A stretch of DNA of 64,000 bases from Saccharothrix sp. NRRL B-16348 (GTDB lineage: Bacteria; Actinomycetota; Actinomycetes; Mycobacteriales; Pseudonocardiaceae), in the NCBI RefSeq assembly GCF_001280085.1, contig NZ_LGED01000229.1:1-64000 (forward strand), read 5' to 3'. The notes under the pieces were generated by a model. It did not search any database. It was not told the origin of the DNA and was given only the letters and a program-made list of their open reading frames with translations. Made by a program: the position numbers and the translations under genes. Numbering within the stretch: position 1 is the stretch's first letter; each line of letters starts with the position of its first letter. Shown one piece after another: positions 1 through 8,904 of the stretch.

Positions 1-411
1 CCGCCAGGCCTGCCGGCTTCGACCAGCCTAAAGCACCCGAACCCATGTCAAATCGGGCCTAGGTGGGGAGGTTGCGGGTCCGTTGTTCCGCGGTTGGGTG
101 AGGGTCCCGGTGGGTGCGCCGGGTCCGTTGTGCGGCTGTTGGGTGAGGCGGGGTGGTGGGGCTCATTGGGTTGGTTAGAGGGTTGTTAGAGGTGTCGGGT
201 TGGCTGTCTGTGCTGGTGGTTCGAGACAGGTCATCTCGCCGGGGGGTCGAGGTGGCACGCGGTCGTCTGCGGGGCGCGAGTGCGCGGCCATTTGTATTGG
301 TGGGCGATGGGTTGTCGGGTGGTGGTCCGGTGGCGATGGGTGGTTTCCGCTACCGGACAGGGGCCGCTTCCGGCCGGGTCTGGGGTGGGTTGGCTGCGGT
401 ATACCGGGGTG
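1..411. other. Region upstream of the AfsR-like regulator, with a direct repeat
   Basis: No gene is supported here; the open frames on both strands look like compositional artefacts. A 27-base direct repeat is visible at 76-102 and 121-147 (shared core GGGTCCGTTGT and TTGGGTGAG), with starts 45 bases apart. SARP-type regulators typically bind direct repeats on one face of the helix, so it could be a regulatory site, but nothing here proves that. The first 60 bases may belong to a neighbouring intergenic region. Confidence 0.4.
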
Positions 412-3372
412 GTGCGAATCGGGGTGTTGGGGCCGGTGGTGGTGTGGCGTGGGGGTGACGCCATGCCGGTTGGTGGTGTGCGGGAGCGGTATGTGTTGGC
501 GGTGTTGTTGTTGAACGCGGATCGGGTGACGCCGGCGGAGAGGTTGATCGGGGCGTTGTGGGTGAAGCCGCCGCGGTCGGCGCGGGCGCAGTTGCACAAC
601 TTGGTGAGCAGGCTCAGGGGGAAGGTGGGCGACGGGGTGATCGTCACGCGGCCCACGGGGTATCAGCTCACGACGCGGGCGGTTGAGGTGGATCTGGTGG
701 AGTTCCGGGCGTTGGCCGAGCGCGGGAGGCGGGCGGCGGAGGTGGGGGAGCACGCGGTGGCGGAGGAGGCGTTCGGGGCGGCGGTGGCGTTGTGGCGGGG
801 GCCGGCGTTGGCGGACGTGGATGAGGAGCACGCTGGGGTGATTCGGGCGGCGCTGCACGAGGAGAGGCTTGCGGCGCAAGAAGGGCGGTTGGCCGCGCGG
901 CTCGCGTTGGGGCGGTACGACGAGGTGTTGGCGGAGGTGGTGCCGCTGGTTGTCGAGCACCCGTATCGGGAACGGCTGTACGAGACGCGGATGGTGGCGC
1001 TGGTGGCGGTCGGCAGGCAGGCCGAGGCTTTGGAGGTGTACCGGGAGGCGTACCGGAAGCTGGACGACGATCTCGGTGTGACGCCGGGGGCGGCGTTGCG
1101 GGAGTTGGAGCAGCGGATCCTGCGTGGTGAGGTGCCCGCGTTGCGTCGGGTCGTGCCGGTGGTGGTGCCGCGCCAGTTGCCGCCAGAGATGGTTGCGTTG
1201 GCCGGGCGTGGCAAGTCGCACGCGGAGATCGTGGCGGCGCTGCGGGCGGACGGGCCGGGGGTCGCGGTGCTGGTCGGTCCGGGAGGGGTCGGTAAGACGG
1301 CGTTGGCCGTTGCGGTGGCGCACCACGTGGTCGAGAGGTTTCCGGACGGTCAGTTGTTCGCCACGTTGCGCGGTTCGCACCGGGATCGGATAGATCCGCA
1401 CGTCGTGGTGGGACGGTTCCTGCGCGCTCTCGGCGTGGACGGTGCGGCGGTGCCGGAGGACCCGGAGGAGCGGGTCGCCCTGTACCGCAGCACGCTCGCC
1501 GACCGGGCGGTGCTGGTGGTGTTGGACGACGTGGCGACCGAGGCGCAGGTGCGTCCGCTGCTGCCGGGCGGGTCGTCGTGCGCGACCGTGGTCACCTCAC
1601 GCCACCAGCTCGGTGCGTTGGTCGGGGCGGCGCGGTGGACGGTGCCCGCGTTGGCGGCCGAGGACTCGTTGGAGTTGCTGTCCCGGGTTGCGGGAGCGGA
1701 GCGGATCGCGGCCGAGCCCGAGGCGGCGGGCGGGATCGCGGCGCTGTGCGGCAACCTGCCGCTGGCGATCTCCGTGGCCGCCGGGCGGCTCGCGGTGCAC
1801 CCGACGTGGCGGGTCGCGGACTTCCGGGACCGGTTGGCCGAGGAACGGCGCAGGCTGGACGAGTTGTCGTTGGGCGACTTGGACGTGCGGGCGGTGATCG
1901 CGACCAGCTACCGCCTGCTCGACCCGCCCGCCCGGCTGCTGCTGCGCAGGCTCGGCCTGTCGGCGACGCCCGAGTGGCCCGCGTGGGTGGCGGGCGCGCT
2001 GGTAGGTGGTGACGTGGACCGGCCGCTGGAGACGTTGGCGGACGTGCACCTGGTCGAGGTGCTGGGCCGAGACCGGGTCGGGCAGGAGCGGTACCGGTTG
2101 CACGGGCTGGTGCACGACTTCGCCGCCGAACGCGCCGCCGACGAGGAGCCGCCGGAGGAGCGCGACGCGGCGCTCGGCCGGGTGCTGTCCGGGTGGCTCG
2201 GCCGGGCCGGTGTCGCGGACGAGCGGCTCGGGCACGGGTTGCAGGGCGCGGTCGGGCTCGGTCTGCCGCTCGCCCCGGACGACGTGGCCGGGCCGATCGC
2301 CGCCGCGCCGCGGGAGTGGTTCGAGGTGGAGTTGGGCGCGCTCTCCGCGTGCGTCGAGCAGGCGGTCCGGCTCGGGCTCGCGGAGGTCGCCGGCGGGTTG
2401 GCGCTGCGGATGGTGGGGTTCCTCGCCCTGCGGACCTACGACGTGGAACGGGAGCGGATCCTGCGTGCCGCGGTCGCGTCCACTCGCGCGCACGGTGTGG
2501 ACCGGCAGTCGGTGCGGCTGCTGCTGAGCCTGTTCGGGTTGGCCGCTCAACGCGCCCGGTTCGAGGAGTTGCCCGCGTTGGCGGCGGAAGGACTGGCGGT
2601 GGCGCGCAAGCTCGGTGACGCGCACGGGATCGTGGGCGCGCTGGGCAACGCGGGGTGGGCGGCGCAGGGCGTTGGGCGGCTCGCCGAGGCGGCGCGGTGG
2701 TACGAGGAGGCGGTGGACGCCTGTGACGCGGGCACGCCGACCGCGTTGGCGCGGTGGATGGCGTTGTCGTTGGCCCGCACCCGGCACGAGGCGGGGTTCT
2801 CCGCGCAGGCCGTGCCGGTGGTGGAGCGGCTGCTGGCCGACCCGGACGAGGTGGCGCGGAACAGGGCGCAGCTGCTCGTGCTCGGCGCCGACGTGCTGCT
2901 GGCCGTCGGGCGGGACGGGGAGGCGGAACGGTGGCTGACCGAGGCGGCGGGGCTCCTCGGCGACCTCGGTGACGAGCTGGGGTCGGCTCGCGTCGGGCAC
3001 GACCTGGCCAGGGTGTGGCTGCACCGGGGCGAGTGGGACCGGGCCGCCGAACGGCTGGACCGCGTGCTGCGGGCGCACGAGGAGTTCGGCGTGCGGGACG
3101 AGGTCGCCCGGACGCTCGGCACGGTGGGCGAGCTGGAGCTGCGCCGGGGCGGGCCGGCGGCCGATGCGCTGCGTCGGTCGTTGGCGATCTGGCGGGAGGT
3201 GGGCGCGCGGCTCGACGTGGCGCGGACGTTGGCGCGGCTGGCCTTCGCCGACCCGGACGGCGCGGCGGCGCACCGGCGGGAGTGCGCCGGGATCCTCGAC
3301 GAGCTGGGGCTGGACGACCGCGCGTTGCGGCTGCCCTCCGACCTGCATCGCGCTCGGATGCCGCCCGGATAG
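412..3372 (+). CDS. AfsR/SARP-family regulator with NB-ARC ATPase and TPR region
   Basis: Large cytoplasmic transcriptional regulator of about 986 residues. It starts with a SARP winged-helix DNA-binding domain (about 1-85) followed by a bacterial transcriptional activator (BTAD) helical domain to about 230. A signal-transduction ATPase domain follows, with Walker A GPGGVGKT at about 289-296 and a Walker B-like LVVLDDV near 370. The C-terminal half is a long alpha-helical, TPR-like repeat region. This is the AfsR architecture, which couples ATP binding and phosphorylation signals to activation of secondary metabolism or cell-surface genes. The GTG start was chosen because VRIGVLGP is the usual SARP N-terminus; the open frame extends upstream to 280 but that extension looks non-coding. 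It stands alone, 61 bases before a small secreted-protein gene. Its target is unknown. Confidence 0.9.
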   Translation: MRIGVLGPVVVWRGGDAMPVGGVRERYVLAVLLLNADRVTPAERLIGALWVKPPRSARAQLHNLVSRLRGKVGDGVIVTRPTGYQLTTRAVEVDLVEFRALAERGRRAAEVGEHAVAEEAFGAAVALWRGPALADVDEEHAGVIRAALHEERLAAQEGRLAARLALGRYDEVLAEVVPLVVEHPYRERLYETRMVALVAVGRQAEALEVYREAYRKLDDDLGVTPGAALRELEQRILRGEVPALRRVVPVVVPRQLPPEMVALAGRGKSHAEIVAALRADGPGVAVLVGPGGVGKTALAVAVAHHVVERFPDGQLFATLRGSHRDRIDPHVVVGRFLRALGVDGAAVPEDPEERVALYRSTLADRAVLVVLDDVATEAQVRPLLPGGSSCATVVTSRHQLGALVGAARWTVPALAAEDSLELLSRVAGAERIAAEPEAAGGIAALCGNLPLAISVAAGRLAVHPTWRVADFRDRLAEERRRLDELSLGDLDVRAVIATSYRLLDPPARLLLRRLGLSATPEWPAWVAGALVGGDVDRPLETLADVHLVEVLGRDRVGQERYRLHGLVHDFAAERAADEEPPEERDAALGRVLSGWLGRAGVADERLGHGLQGAVGLGLPLAPDDVAGPIAAAPREWFEVELGALSACVEQAVRLGLAEVAGGLALRMVGFLALRTYDVERERILRAAVASTRAHGVDRQSVRLLLSLFGLAAQRARFEELPALAAEGLAVARKLGDAHGIVGALGNAGWAAQGVGRLAEAARWYEEAVDACDAGTPTALARWMALSLARTRHEAGFSAQAVPVVERLLADPDEVARNRAQLLVLGADVLLAVGRDGEAERWLTEAAGLLGDLGDELGSARVGHDLARVWLHRGEWDRAAERLDRVLRAHEEFGVRDEVARTLGTVGELELRRGGPAADALRRSLAIWREVGARLDVARTLARLAFADPDGAAAHRRECAGILDELGLDDRALRLPSDLHRARMPPG

Positions 3373-3433
3373 CGGTGGTCGGCACAGTCACCGGAACCGG
3401 CCCACCGGGGTCCGGAGTCAGGGGGAGGTTCAG

Positions 3434-3865
3434 GTGAACAGAGTCGTTTCGCGCCTGCTGCTGCCGGTGGCGGCGGTGTCGGCGATGCTGCTGCCGGGTG
3501 TCACGGCGTCCGCGCAGGGGGAGTTCACGGCGCAGCGGATCGTGGCGTGGCCGCCGGACTGCGCCGACGAGACGCGGTCGTACGACCTCGGCGCGATGGT
3601 GTGCTTCAACCCGACCGGGGAGCACCTGTACGTGTGCGACGTCGAAGCCGACGGGCACCACCCCGCGGCGCGGTACCAGGGCAGCCACGACACCGAGTGG
3701 GCCTACAAGCACCACACCGGGCCGGGCAGCGGCGTCGGCACGTGCCTGGACGTGGACTTCGACATGCCGGAGAACACGTCCATCCGGTACGCGGCCCTCA
3801 ACTTCGAGGGCGCCCGCCAGGTCAGCGGCGGGCCGACCACCGGGTGGATCTCGGCCGACGGCTGA
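3434..3865 (+). CDS. Small secreted protein of unknown function
   Basis: Product of 143 residues. The GTG start has a strong ribosome-binding site (GGGGGAGG at 3421-3428). Residues 1 to about 28 form a signal peptide (basic start, leucine/valine/alanine-rich core, probable cleavage after SA-Q), so it is exported. The mature part is hydrophilic with four cysteines (in DCADE, MVCFN, YVCDV and GTCLD), suggesting two disulfides in a compact extracellular fold. I do not recognise the family. It follows the AfsR-like regulator on the same strand by 61 bases and could be its target or cotranscribed with it; this is inference only. Confidence 0.75.
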   Translation: MNRVVSRLLLPVAAVSAMLLPGVTASAQGEFTAQRIVAWPPDCADETRSYDLGAMVCFNPTGEHLYVCDVEADGHHPAARYQGSHDTEWAYKHHTGPGSGVGTCLDVDFDMPENTSIRYAALNFEGARQVSGGPTTGWISADG

Positions 3866-3892
3866 GGCGCCGGCCGTGGCGGCTGGGGGTCG

Positions 3893-4252
3893 TCACGGCA
3901 GGGGGCGGCGGCCGGCGAAGCCGAGGTCCGTGCGGTGGTACCAGTCGAGGCCTTGGTCGCCTTCGAGCCAGCACAGCAGCACGGGCACGCCGTCGAGGTC
4001 GGACGGGAAGTCGACCAGCAGGGGCGCGAAGCCCTTCAGCTCGGCGCCGGTCGACTGCACCGTGGTCATGAGGTCGTCCAGCCGGGCCTGTGCCGCCTTC
4101 AGCTCGGGCAGGCCGCCGAGGTCGGTGGGTCCGCCGCCGTCGAGCGAGGCGGCCAGCTCGGCGGCGTCGGCCCGGACCTCGACGATCTCGGTGAGCACCG
4201 GCAGGAGCCTGGCCAGCTCTTCTCGCGCCTCGGGCACGCTGAACACGGTCAC
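3893..4252 (-). CDS. DUF2203 family protein
   Basis: Small acidic cytoplasmic protein of 119 residues, matching the usual DUF2203 length. It begins VTVFSVPEARE, then a helical, coiled-coil-like stretch rich in Glu/Leu/Ala. The C-terminal signature runs FAPLLVDFPSDLDG, LLCWLEGD, WYHRTDLGFAGR, which is typical of the family. The GTG start at 4252 is preferred because the open frame upstream (to 4369) is proline/arginine-rich and unlike the family. The function of DUF2203 is unknown. It is convergent with the preceding secreted-protein gene and divergent from the Imm49-like gene. Confidence 0.8.
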   Translation of the reverse strand: MTVFSVPEAREELARLLPVLTEIVEVRADAAELAASLDGGGPTDLGGLPELKAAQARLDDLMTTVQSTGAELKGFAPLLVDFPSDLDGVPVLLCWLEGDQGLDWYHRTDLGFAGRRPLP

Positions 4253-4383
4253 CCCTGGTCCGCCGTCGACTGCCGTACCCGAACAGGCTACCCGCAGCGT
4301 CGGCGCCGGTTCGGGCCCGCGGCGGTTACCCGGCCGGGCGATCCCTGGTGGGATGGGAGGTGGACGCACGGAGAGGTGCCGCC

Positions 4384-5247
4384 ATGGTCGAGGTCAGCCG
4401 GCACGACACGGTCACCGGGAGGTCGGCCGAACTCCTGGCCGGGCTCGACGGGGACATCGGGGCGCGCGTCGACCGGGCGGCCCGCGACCCGGACACGTTG
4501 AGCCCGCTGTTCCTGCACGCCCTGCGCCGGCTCGGCCACCGGTGCGTGCTCGACCCGGGCGGCACCAGCCGGGAAGCCTGGGACAGCCTGGTGTTCGCGC
4601 TGGACGTCGGCGCGGCGGTCTTCGCCGTCGCGGACGCGTCGCCCGGCGCCGAGGTGCCGTGCCGGCTCGGCGGCGAGGTCGTCGCGCTGCGCGGCACCGG
4701 GCCGGTGCGGTACGCGACGGCGGAGACGTGGCTGACCACGATGTGGCTCGCGGTCCTGGCGCGGGACCCGGACGCGGTGGAACGGCACACCGCCGTGCCG
4801 GTCGAGCTGCTGAAGGCCTCCGGCGCGGCGGAACCGCACTACCTGCTGCACATGGTGCGGATGCTGCAGCTGTTCTTCCGCCTGGAGAGCGGCGCGGACC
4901 GCGAGCTGAACTCCGCGGTCGGCCACGGCGACCCGGCGGAGTTCGCCGACCCGGCCGCGCGCGAGGCCGCCGCGCGCATCCGCTACCCGCAGCAGCGGCT
5001 GTTCCACTACTTCCTGGTCGACCACTCCGACGAGCAGTTCAACGACGCGCTGGCCCAGGCGCTGCGCCACCACCGGGCCTACTGGACGGCGACCGGCGAC
5101 CGCGCCGCCTCCCCGGCCGGCTACCTGGCGCTCGGCCCGCTCGCGCTCACGGCCGTCGCGCACGACGCGGGCACCGCGATCACGGTGACCTCCGACTACC
5201 TGCCGACGGCGCTGTACGACGGGTCGGCGTTCGCCGAGCACCGCTGA
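4384..5247 (+). CDS. Imm49-type immunity family protein
   Basis: Protein of 287 residues resembling immunity 49 (Imm49) proteins of polymorphic toxin systems, which neutralise a cognate secreted toxin in the cytoplasm. Supporting stretches are the C-terminal repeats of helices, AVLARDPDAVERHTAVP, and PYLL-type segments such as EPHYLLHMVRMLQLFF. The family call is from recognition, not a search. The ATG at 4384 follows a GGAGAGG ribosome-binding site at 4369-4375; an upstream start at 4348 is possible. No toxin gene of LXG, YeeF or PAAR type lies beside it, although a type VII secretion locus begins about 2.3 kb downstream. It could therefore be an orphan immunity gene. Confidence 0.65.
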   Translation: MVEVSRHDTVTGRSAELLAGLDGDIGARVDRAARDPDTLSPLFLHALRRLGHRCVLDPGGTSREAWDSLVFALDVGAAVFAVADASPGAEVPCRLGGEVVALRGTGPVRYATAETWLTTMWLAVLARDPDAVERHTAVPVELLKASGAAEPHYLLHMVRMLQLFFRLESGADRELNSAVGHGDPAEFADPAAREAAARIRYPQQRLFHYFLVDHSDEQFNDALAQALRHHRAYWTATGDRAASPAGYLALGPLALTAVAHDAGTAITVTSDYLPTALYDGSAFAEHR

Positions 5248-5283
5248 CGTCGGGGCCACCAGCGGCCGGCGGCCCCGACGTCA
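5245..5283. terminator. Bidirectional terminator hairpin
   Basis: A perfect 13-base inverted repeat (TGACGTCGGGGCC at 5245-5257 with its complement at 5271-5283) and a 13-base loop lies between the convergent Imm49-like and GH6 genes. It includes the stop codon of the first. A U-tract is absent, as is common in actinobacterial terminators. Confidence 0.8.
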
Positions 5284-5287
5284 CGCG

Positions 5288-6445
5288 TCAGCGCAGCGGC
5301 GGTGAGGCCAGCCGCGCCAGTTCCAGCGCCTGCTCGGGCCACCAGCGGCCGGCGGCCGGGCCGCCCTGGCACTCGCCGTCCGACTCACCGGGGCGCTTGA
5401 TCCACAGGAACGCGTCCACCAGCGGGATGCCGGTGTCCGCCGTGGGGCGTTCGCCGAGGCCGCGGCCCGGCGGGTTGCACCAGTCGGTCTCGCCCTCGCC
5501 CGGCGTGTAGTGGCCGAGGCCGTTGCGGCTGGTGTCCAGCACGAAGTGCGTCATCTTCGACTTGCGCACCGGCAGCGCGTCCAGCACGTCGTCGGCCGGG
5601 CAGCTGGTCGCGCCCTGCTCCGTGCGCAGGTAGAGGCACTTGGAGATGCGCGTGCCGTACTGGACCAGGTCCTCGGTGAAGCGGTAGTTCGAGGTGTTGA
5701 GCGCGAACCCGTCCGCCCGCGTGATGCCGCCCTGGAGCAGGCGGTTGACGATGCCCAACTGCTGCCGCGGCTCGCCGTAGCCCGCGTCGTAGTCGTTGAG
5801 CGCCTGCCACGCGGAGTGCCCGGCGTCGAGGTAGACGCGGGTGTGCTTGCCGCGCTTGAGCGCGTCCACCGCGTGGTTGATCTCGCGGAACCGCTGCGGC
5901 ACCAGCTCCTCGTCCGGCCCGATCGTGCACCACGGCTCGCTGGTCAGCAGCGCCAGGCCGTCCGGCTCGACGACCACGACCGCCTTCTCGTCACCGATGC
6001 CGTCGGCGAAGGCGTCGATCCACTCCTTGTACTCCTGCTCGCTGCGCGCGCCGCCCGCGGACCACTGCGAGCAGTCCCGGTAGGGCACGAAGTACGCGAC
6101 GAGCACCGGCACCTGGTCCTTCGCCCGTGCCGCGCGCACGACGTCCCGCACGTTCTCCCGCACCTGCTCGGCGCCCGCCGTGGTGAACCAGATCGCGGTC
6201 GGCTGCGCGGCCAGGGCCGACATCAGCCCGGCGTCGGCCTCGCGCCCCTCGGCACGCCACTGCTCGGCCTGCCGCGCGGCGTTGCCGTCCGGTTCGACGT
6301 AGAACGACGTGCCCTTGGGCAGGTGCGGCGGTCCCGAAGCCGCCACCGTCTCCTCCGCTCCGGCGCCACTCGCGCCGATCAACGCGCACACCGCGGTCGC
6401 GGCCAGGGTCAACCCGACGCGCCGCCGTCTCGGTCCGATGTTCAC
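5288..6445 (-). CDS. Secreted glycoside hydrolase family 6 (cellulase/cellobiohydrolase type)
   Basis: Exported enzyme of 385 residues that should hydrolyse beta-1,4-glucan with inversion. A signal peptide covers residues 1 to about 31 (basic start, then a hydrophobic stretch ending ASGAGA). The rest is a single GH6 catalytic domain. Visible GH6 hallmarks are PYRDCSQWS (Asp124, the usual acid), VVVEPDGL (Asp162), YLDAGHSAW, and VLDTSRNG (Asp304). No carbohydrate-binding module is present. The GTG at 6445 was chosen because TGAGGAG precedes it by 7 bases, while the longer frame would read through the operator. A perfect CebR-type palindrome lies just upstream, predicting induction by cello-oligosaccharides. 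Endo or exo action cannot be told from the sequence. Confidence 0.93.
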   Translation of the reverse strand: MNIGPRRRRVGLTLAATAVCALIGASGAGAEETVAASGPPHLPKGTSFYVEPDGNAARQAEQWRAEGREADAGLMSALAAQPTAIWFTTAGAEQVRENVRDVVRAARAKDQVPVLVAYFVPYRDCSQWSAGGARSEQEYKEWIDAFADGIGDEKAVVVVEPDGLALLTSEPWCTIGPDEELVPQRFREINHAVDALKRGKHTRVYLDAGHSAWQALNDYDAGYGEPRQQLGIVNRLLQGGITRADGFALNTSNYRFTEDLVQYGTRISKCLYLRTEQGATSCPADDVLDALPVRKSKMTHFVLDTSRNGLGHYTPGEGETDWCNPPGRGLGERPTADTGIPLVDAFLWIKRPGESDGECQGGPAAGRWWPEQALELARLASPPLR

Positions 6446-6467
6446 TCGACTGCTCCTCACGGAACGC

Positions 6468-6481
6468 TGGGAGCGCTCCCA
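6468..6481. promoter_or_regulatory. CebR-type operator upstream of the GH6 gene
   Basis: The perfect 14-base palindrome TGGGAGCGCTCCCA is identical to the operator described for CebR, the LacI-family cellobiose-responsive repressor of streptomycetes. It lies 22 bases before the GH6 GTG start and so would overlap the promoter or leader. No cebR gene is in this window. Confidence 0.88.
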
Positions 6482-6593
6482 ACCGGCCGTCAGCATGCGT
6501 GTTCATGAGCTGCATCACAACCCCCGGTCACGCGTGCGGTCACCGTTTCGGAATCCGCTCGTTACCTGACGCGCCCGGCACCTGGACGGGTGC

Positions 6594-7454
6594 TTGTGGT
6601 CGTTCGAGTTGTGGACCCCGACCGCGCCGTCTACCTCTGGACCGGTGCTCACCACCATCGCGGTCGCGGTCGGCGCCCTGGCCCTGGGGCTGTTCTTCAA
6701 CTGGCTGCTGAAGCGGCGCCGCCACCTCGAGCCGGGCGGCGAGCCGATCACGAACAGCGACCTGACCAGCCCGATGGAGACGCTGGCCGTGCTGCTCCTG
6801 GCGTTCGTGATGGTGGTGGCCGCCGAGTCCTACAGCGCGGCGGACGAGGCGGTGCGGTCCGAGGCCGTCGTGGTGGAGCACCTCTTCGAGTTCGCCGAGT
6901 TCGCGCCGGAGCCCGCGGCGCGGACGTTGCAGGGCGCGACGGTCTGCTACACCCGCGCCGTGCTGACGCACGAGTGGTCCTACATGGAGCAGGGCACCGG
7001 TCTCTCGCCCGTGCCGAGCATCTGGAGCGCCCGGTTCCGCGAGGTGCTCAGGGAGCTCGGCGCGGCGGACCCCCTGTTCGAGACGCTGGTCAACGCGGAC
7101 GAGCGGCGTTCCGAGGCGCGTATGGAGCGCATCGCGCAGTCGGCGCCGGCGATCCCGGAGATCCTCTACTGGTTCATGGTGCTGTCGCTCGCGGTCACCG
7201 TGGCGGCGTTCGCGTTCAACCTGCCCGCCCACCGGCGCGGGGTGGAGATCACCACGCTGGTCGTGCTGACCGTGCTGTTCACCCTCTGCCTGATGCTCAT
7301 CCGGGACGTCGACCGGCCGTTCGCGGGCGTGATCAGCGTGTCGGACGGGTCGTTGCGCTCCACCGAGGAGTACATCACCGAGGGCTACACCACCCGGTAC
7401 GGCGAGGACAGCGTGCCGTGCGAGGGGACGGGCGACCCGCGCGAGGGTTCCTGA
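6594..7454 (+). CDS. DUF4239 (bestrophin-like) membrane protein
   Basis: Integral membrane protein of about 286 residues with four predicted membrane segments. Two are near the N-terminus (about 20-38, and 63-80 in METLAVLLLAFVMVVAAES). Two are near the C-terminus (about 195-213 and 222-240 in TTLVVLTVLFTLCLMLIRDV). A long helical soluble region lies between them. This matches the DUF4239 or bestrophin-like family, for which a channel role is proposed but not shown. The start is uncertain: TTG at 6594 gives MWSFELW, while GTG at about 6645 is a shorter alternative. It is 65 bases before mycP on the same strand and may be cotranscribed. Confidence 0.75.
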   Translation: MWSFELWTPTAPSTSGPVLTTIAVAVGALALGLFFNWLLKRRRHLEPGGEPITNSDLTSPMETLAVLLLAFVMVVAAESYSAADEAVRSEAVVVEHLFEFAEFAPEPAARTLQGATVCYTRAVLTHEWSYMEQGTGLSPVPSIWSARFREVLRELGAADPLFETLVNADERRSEARMERIAQSAPAIPEILYWFMVLSLAVTVAAFAFNLPAHRRGVEITTLVVLTVLFTLCLMLIRDVDRPFAGVISVSDGSLRSTEEYITEGYTTRYGEDSVPCEGTGDPREGS

Positions 7455-7519
7455 CGCCACCGTGACCGCTTCCGGCCACCGCGGAACGGGACCACGCGCG
7501 CAGTGCCGACGATGGGCCC

Positions 7520-8779
7520 GTGAGACGACTCAGCACCGCGCTCGCGGCCGTCGCGCTCGTGGCGCTGTCCACACCGGACGCCCACGCCGCGCCGCCGCCG
7601 GGCGCCTGCCGCGACCCCGAGCCCGCGCGCCCGCCGATCAAGGAGCTGCCGTGGGCGCAGCAGGCGCTCGACGTGACGCGGGCGTGGCCGCACAGCACCG
7701 GCGCCGGCGTGCTCGTCGCGGTCGTGGACACCGGGGTCGACCGCGACCACCCGCAGCTGAGCGCGGCCGGGAAGGTGGCGCGCGGCGAGGACTTCTACCT
7801 GGTCGGCGACCTGCCCGGCGACTTCGACTGCGGTTCGCACGGCACCGCGGTGGCGAGCATCGTCGCCGCCGACCCGGCGCCGGGCGTCGGCTTCCACGGT
7901 GTCGCGCCCGGCGCTCGGGTGCTGCCGGTGCGGGTCGCGGACCGGGACCTGGACGACACGGGCGCGGTGAACGCGCTCGACCCCGTCGTGCTGGCGCGCG
8001 GCATCTGGTACGCCGCCGACCAGGGCGCGAAGGTGATCAACCTGTCGATGTCCGGGCAGGAGGACAACCAGTACGTGCGGGACGCCGTGGCGCACGCCGT
8101 GGCCAAGGACGTGCTCGTGGTGGCCGCCGCGGGCAACCGGCAGCAGGACGGCGGCCCCCGGCTGGCGTCGTTCCCCGCCGCGTACGACGGTGTGCTCGGC
8201 GTCGGCGCGATCGACATCGCGGGCGACCGGATGGCCGGCTCCCAGCTCGGTGACTACGTCGACCTGGTCGCGCCGGGCAAGGAGGTGGCCGGCGCGACCA
8301 GGGCGGGCGGGCACGCGTACTGGCAGGGCACGAGCTTCGCGGCGCCGTTCGTCGCGGGCACGGCCGCGCTGGTGCGGGCGGCGTGGCCGGAGCTGACCGC
8401 GCCGGAGGTCGCGCGCAGGCTGCTGGCCACGGCGAGCCCGGGTCGCGGTGAGGCCGCCGCGTACGGCGTCGGCGTGGTGAACCCGTACCGCGCGGTCACC
8501 GACGGGTTGGCGGCGGCGAAGCCGGAGGTCGTGCCGGTGGTGGTCAAGCCGGTCGAGGACCCCGAGGCGGCACGGGAACGGGCCTGGTGGCGTGCGGCGG
8601 CGGCGGACGCGCGCGGGCACGTCGTGCTCGCCGTCGCGGTGGTGCTCGCCGCGGGCGTGCTCGCGTTCGTGCTGGTCAACGGCCGCCGTCGGCGGTGGAC
8701 GCCGACCCGGCTCGACCCGCTGCCCGAGGGGGCGCCGCCGGCCGAGGTGCCGGACCAGGTGTTCCTGTTCCCCCGGTGA
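7520..8779 (+). CDS. mycP: Mycosin, type VII secretion-associated serine protease
   Basis: Membrane-anchored subtilisin-like protease of 419 residues, a core component of ESX/type VII secretion that acts outside the membrane and stabilises the complex. A signal peptide covers residues 1 to about 23. The catalytic triad is visible: Asp70 in VAVVDTGVD, His107 in GSHGTAVAS and Ser272 in QGTSFAAPF, with oxyanion Asn206 in AAAGN. A C-terminal membrane helix at about 363-383 is followed by a basic, proline-rich cytoplasmic tail. This is the usual mycosin layout. It lies next to the esx, eccC, eccB and eccD genes, confirming the assignment. Confidence 0.96.
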   Translation: MRRLSTALAAVALVALSTPDAHAAPPPGACRDPEPARPPIKELPWAQQALDVTRAWPHSTGAGVLVAVVDTGVDRDHPQLSAAGKVARGEDFYLVGDLPGDFDCGSHGTAVASIVAADPAPGVGFHGVAPGARVLPVRVADRDLDDTGAVNALDPVVLARGIWYAADQGAKVINLSMSGQEDNQYVRDAVAHAVAKDVLVVAAAGNRQQDGGPRLASFPAAYDGVLGVGAIDIAGDRMAGSQLGDYVDLVAPGKEVAGATRAGGHAYWQGTSFAAPFVAGTAALVRAAWPELTAPEVARRLLATASPGRGEAAAYGVGVVNPYRAVTDGLAAAKPEVVPVVVKPVEDPEAARERAWWRAAAADARGHVVLAVAVVLAAGVLAFVLVNGRRRRWTPTRLDPLPEGAPPAEVPDQVFLFPR

Positions 8780-8903
8780 GGCGACGAAGCCGAGAAGTTG
8801 AGCCGCTGAAAAGCCCGGGAGGCCGGGAGTCGAGCCGGTGAGAGCCGGGGAAGCCGAGGGTTGAGCCGCCGAGAGCGGGCCGCCGCGGAGTCGAGACACC
8901 GAA
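8780..8903. repeat. Degenerate about 30-base tandem repeat after mycP
   Basis: About four imperfect copies of a roughly 30-33 base unit follow the mycP stop directly. Recurring words are AAGCCGAG, TTGAGCCG or TCGAGCCG, and GAGAGC. No gene is supported in this stretch. It belongs to a pattern of short repeats placed directly after stop codons in this window. Confidence 0.6.
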
Positions 8904-8904
8904 A

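Noticed and set aside
175..1401. Long minus-strand open frame opposite the AfsR-like regulator
   Set aside because: Arg/Pro/His-rich, without any recognisable motif; a shadow of the plus-strand gene in GC-rich DNA.
7455..7519. Small gene between DUF4239 and mycP
   Set aside because: Too short and without a start/ribosome-binding site; likely the mycP leader.
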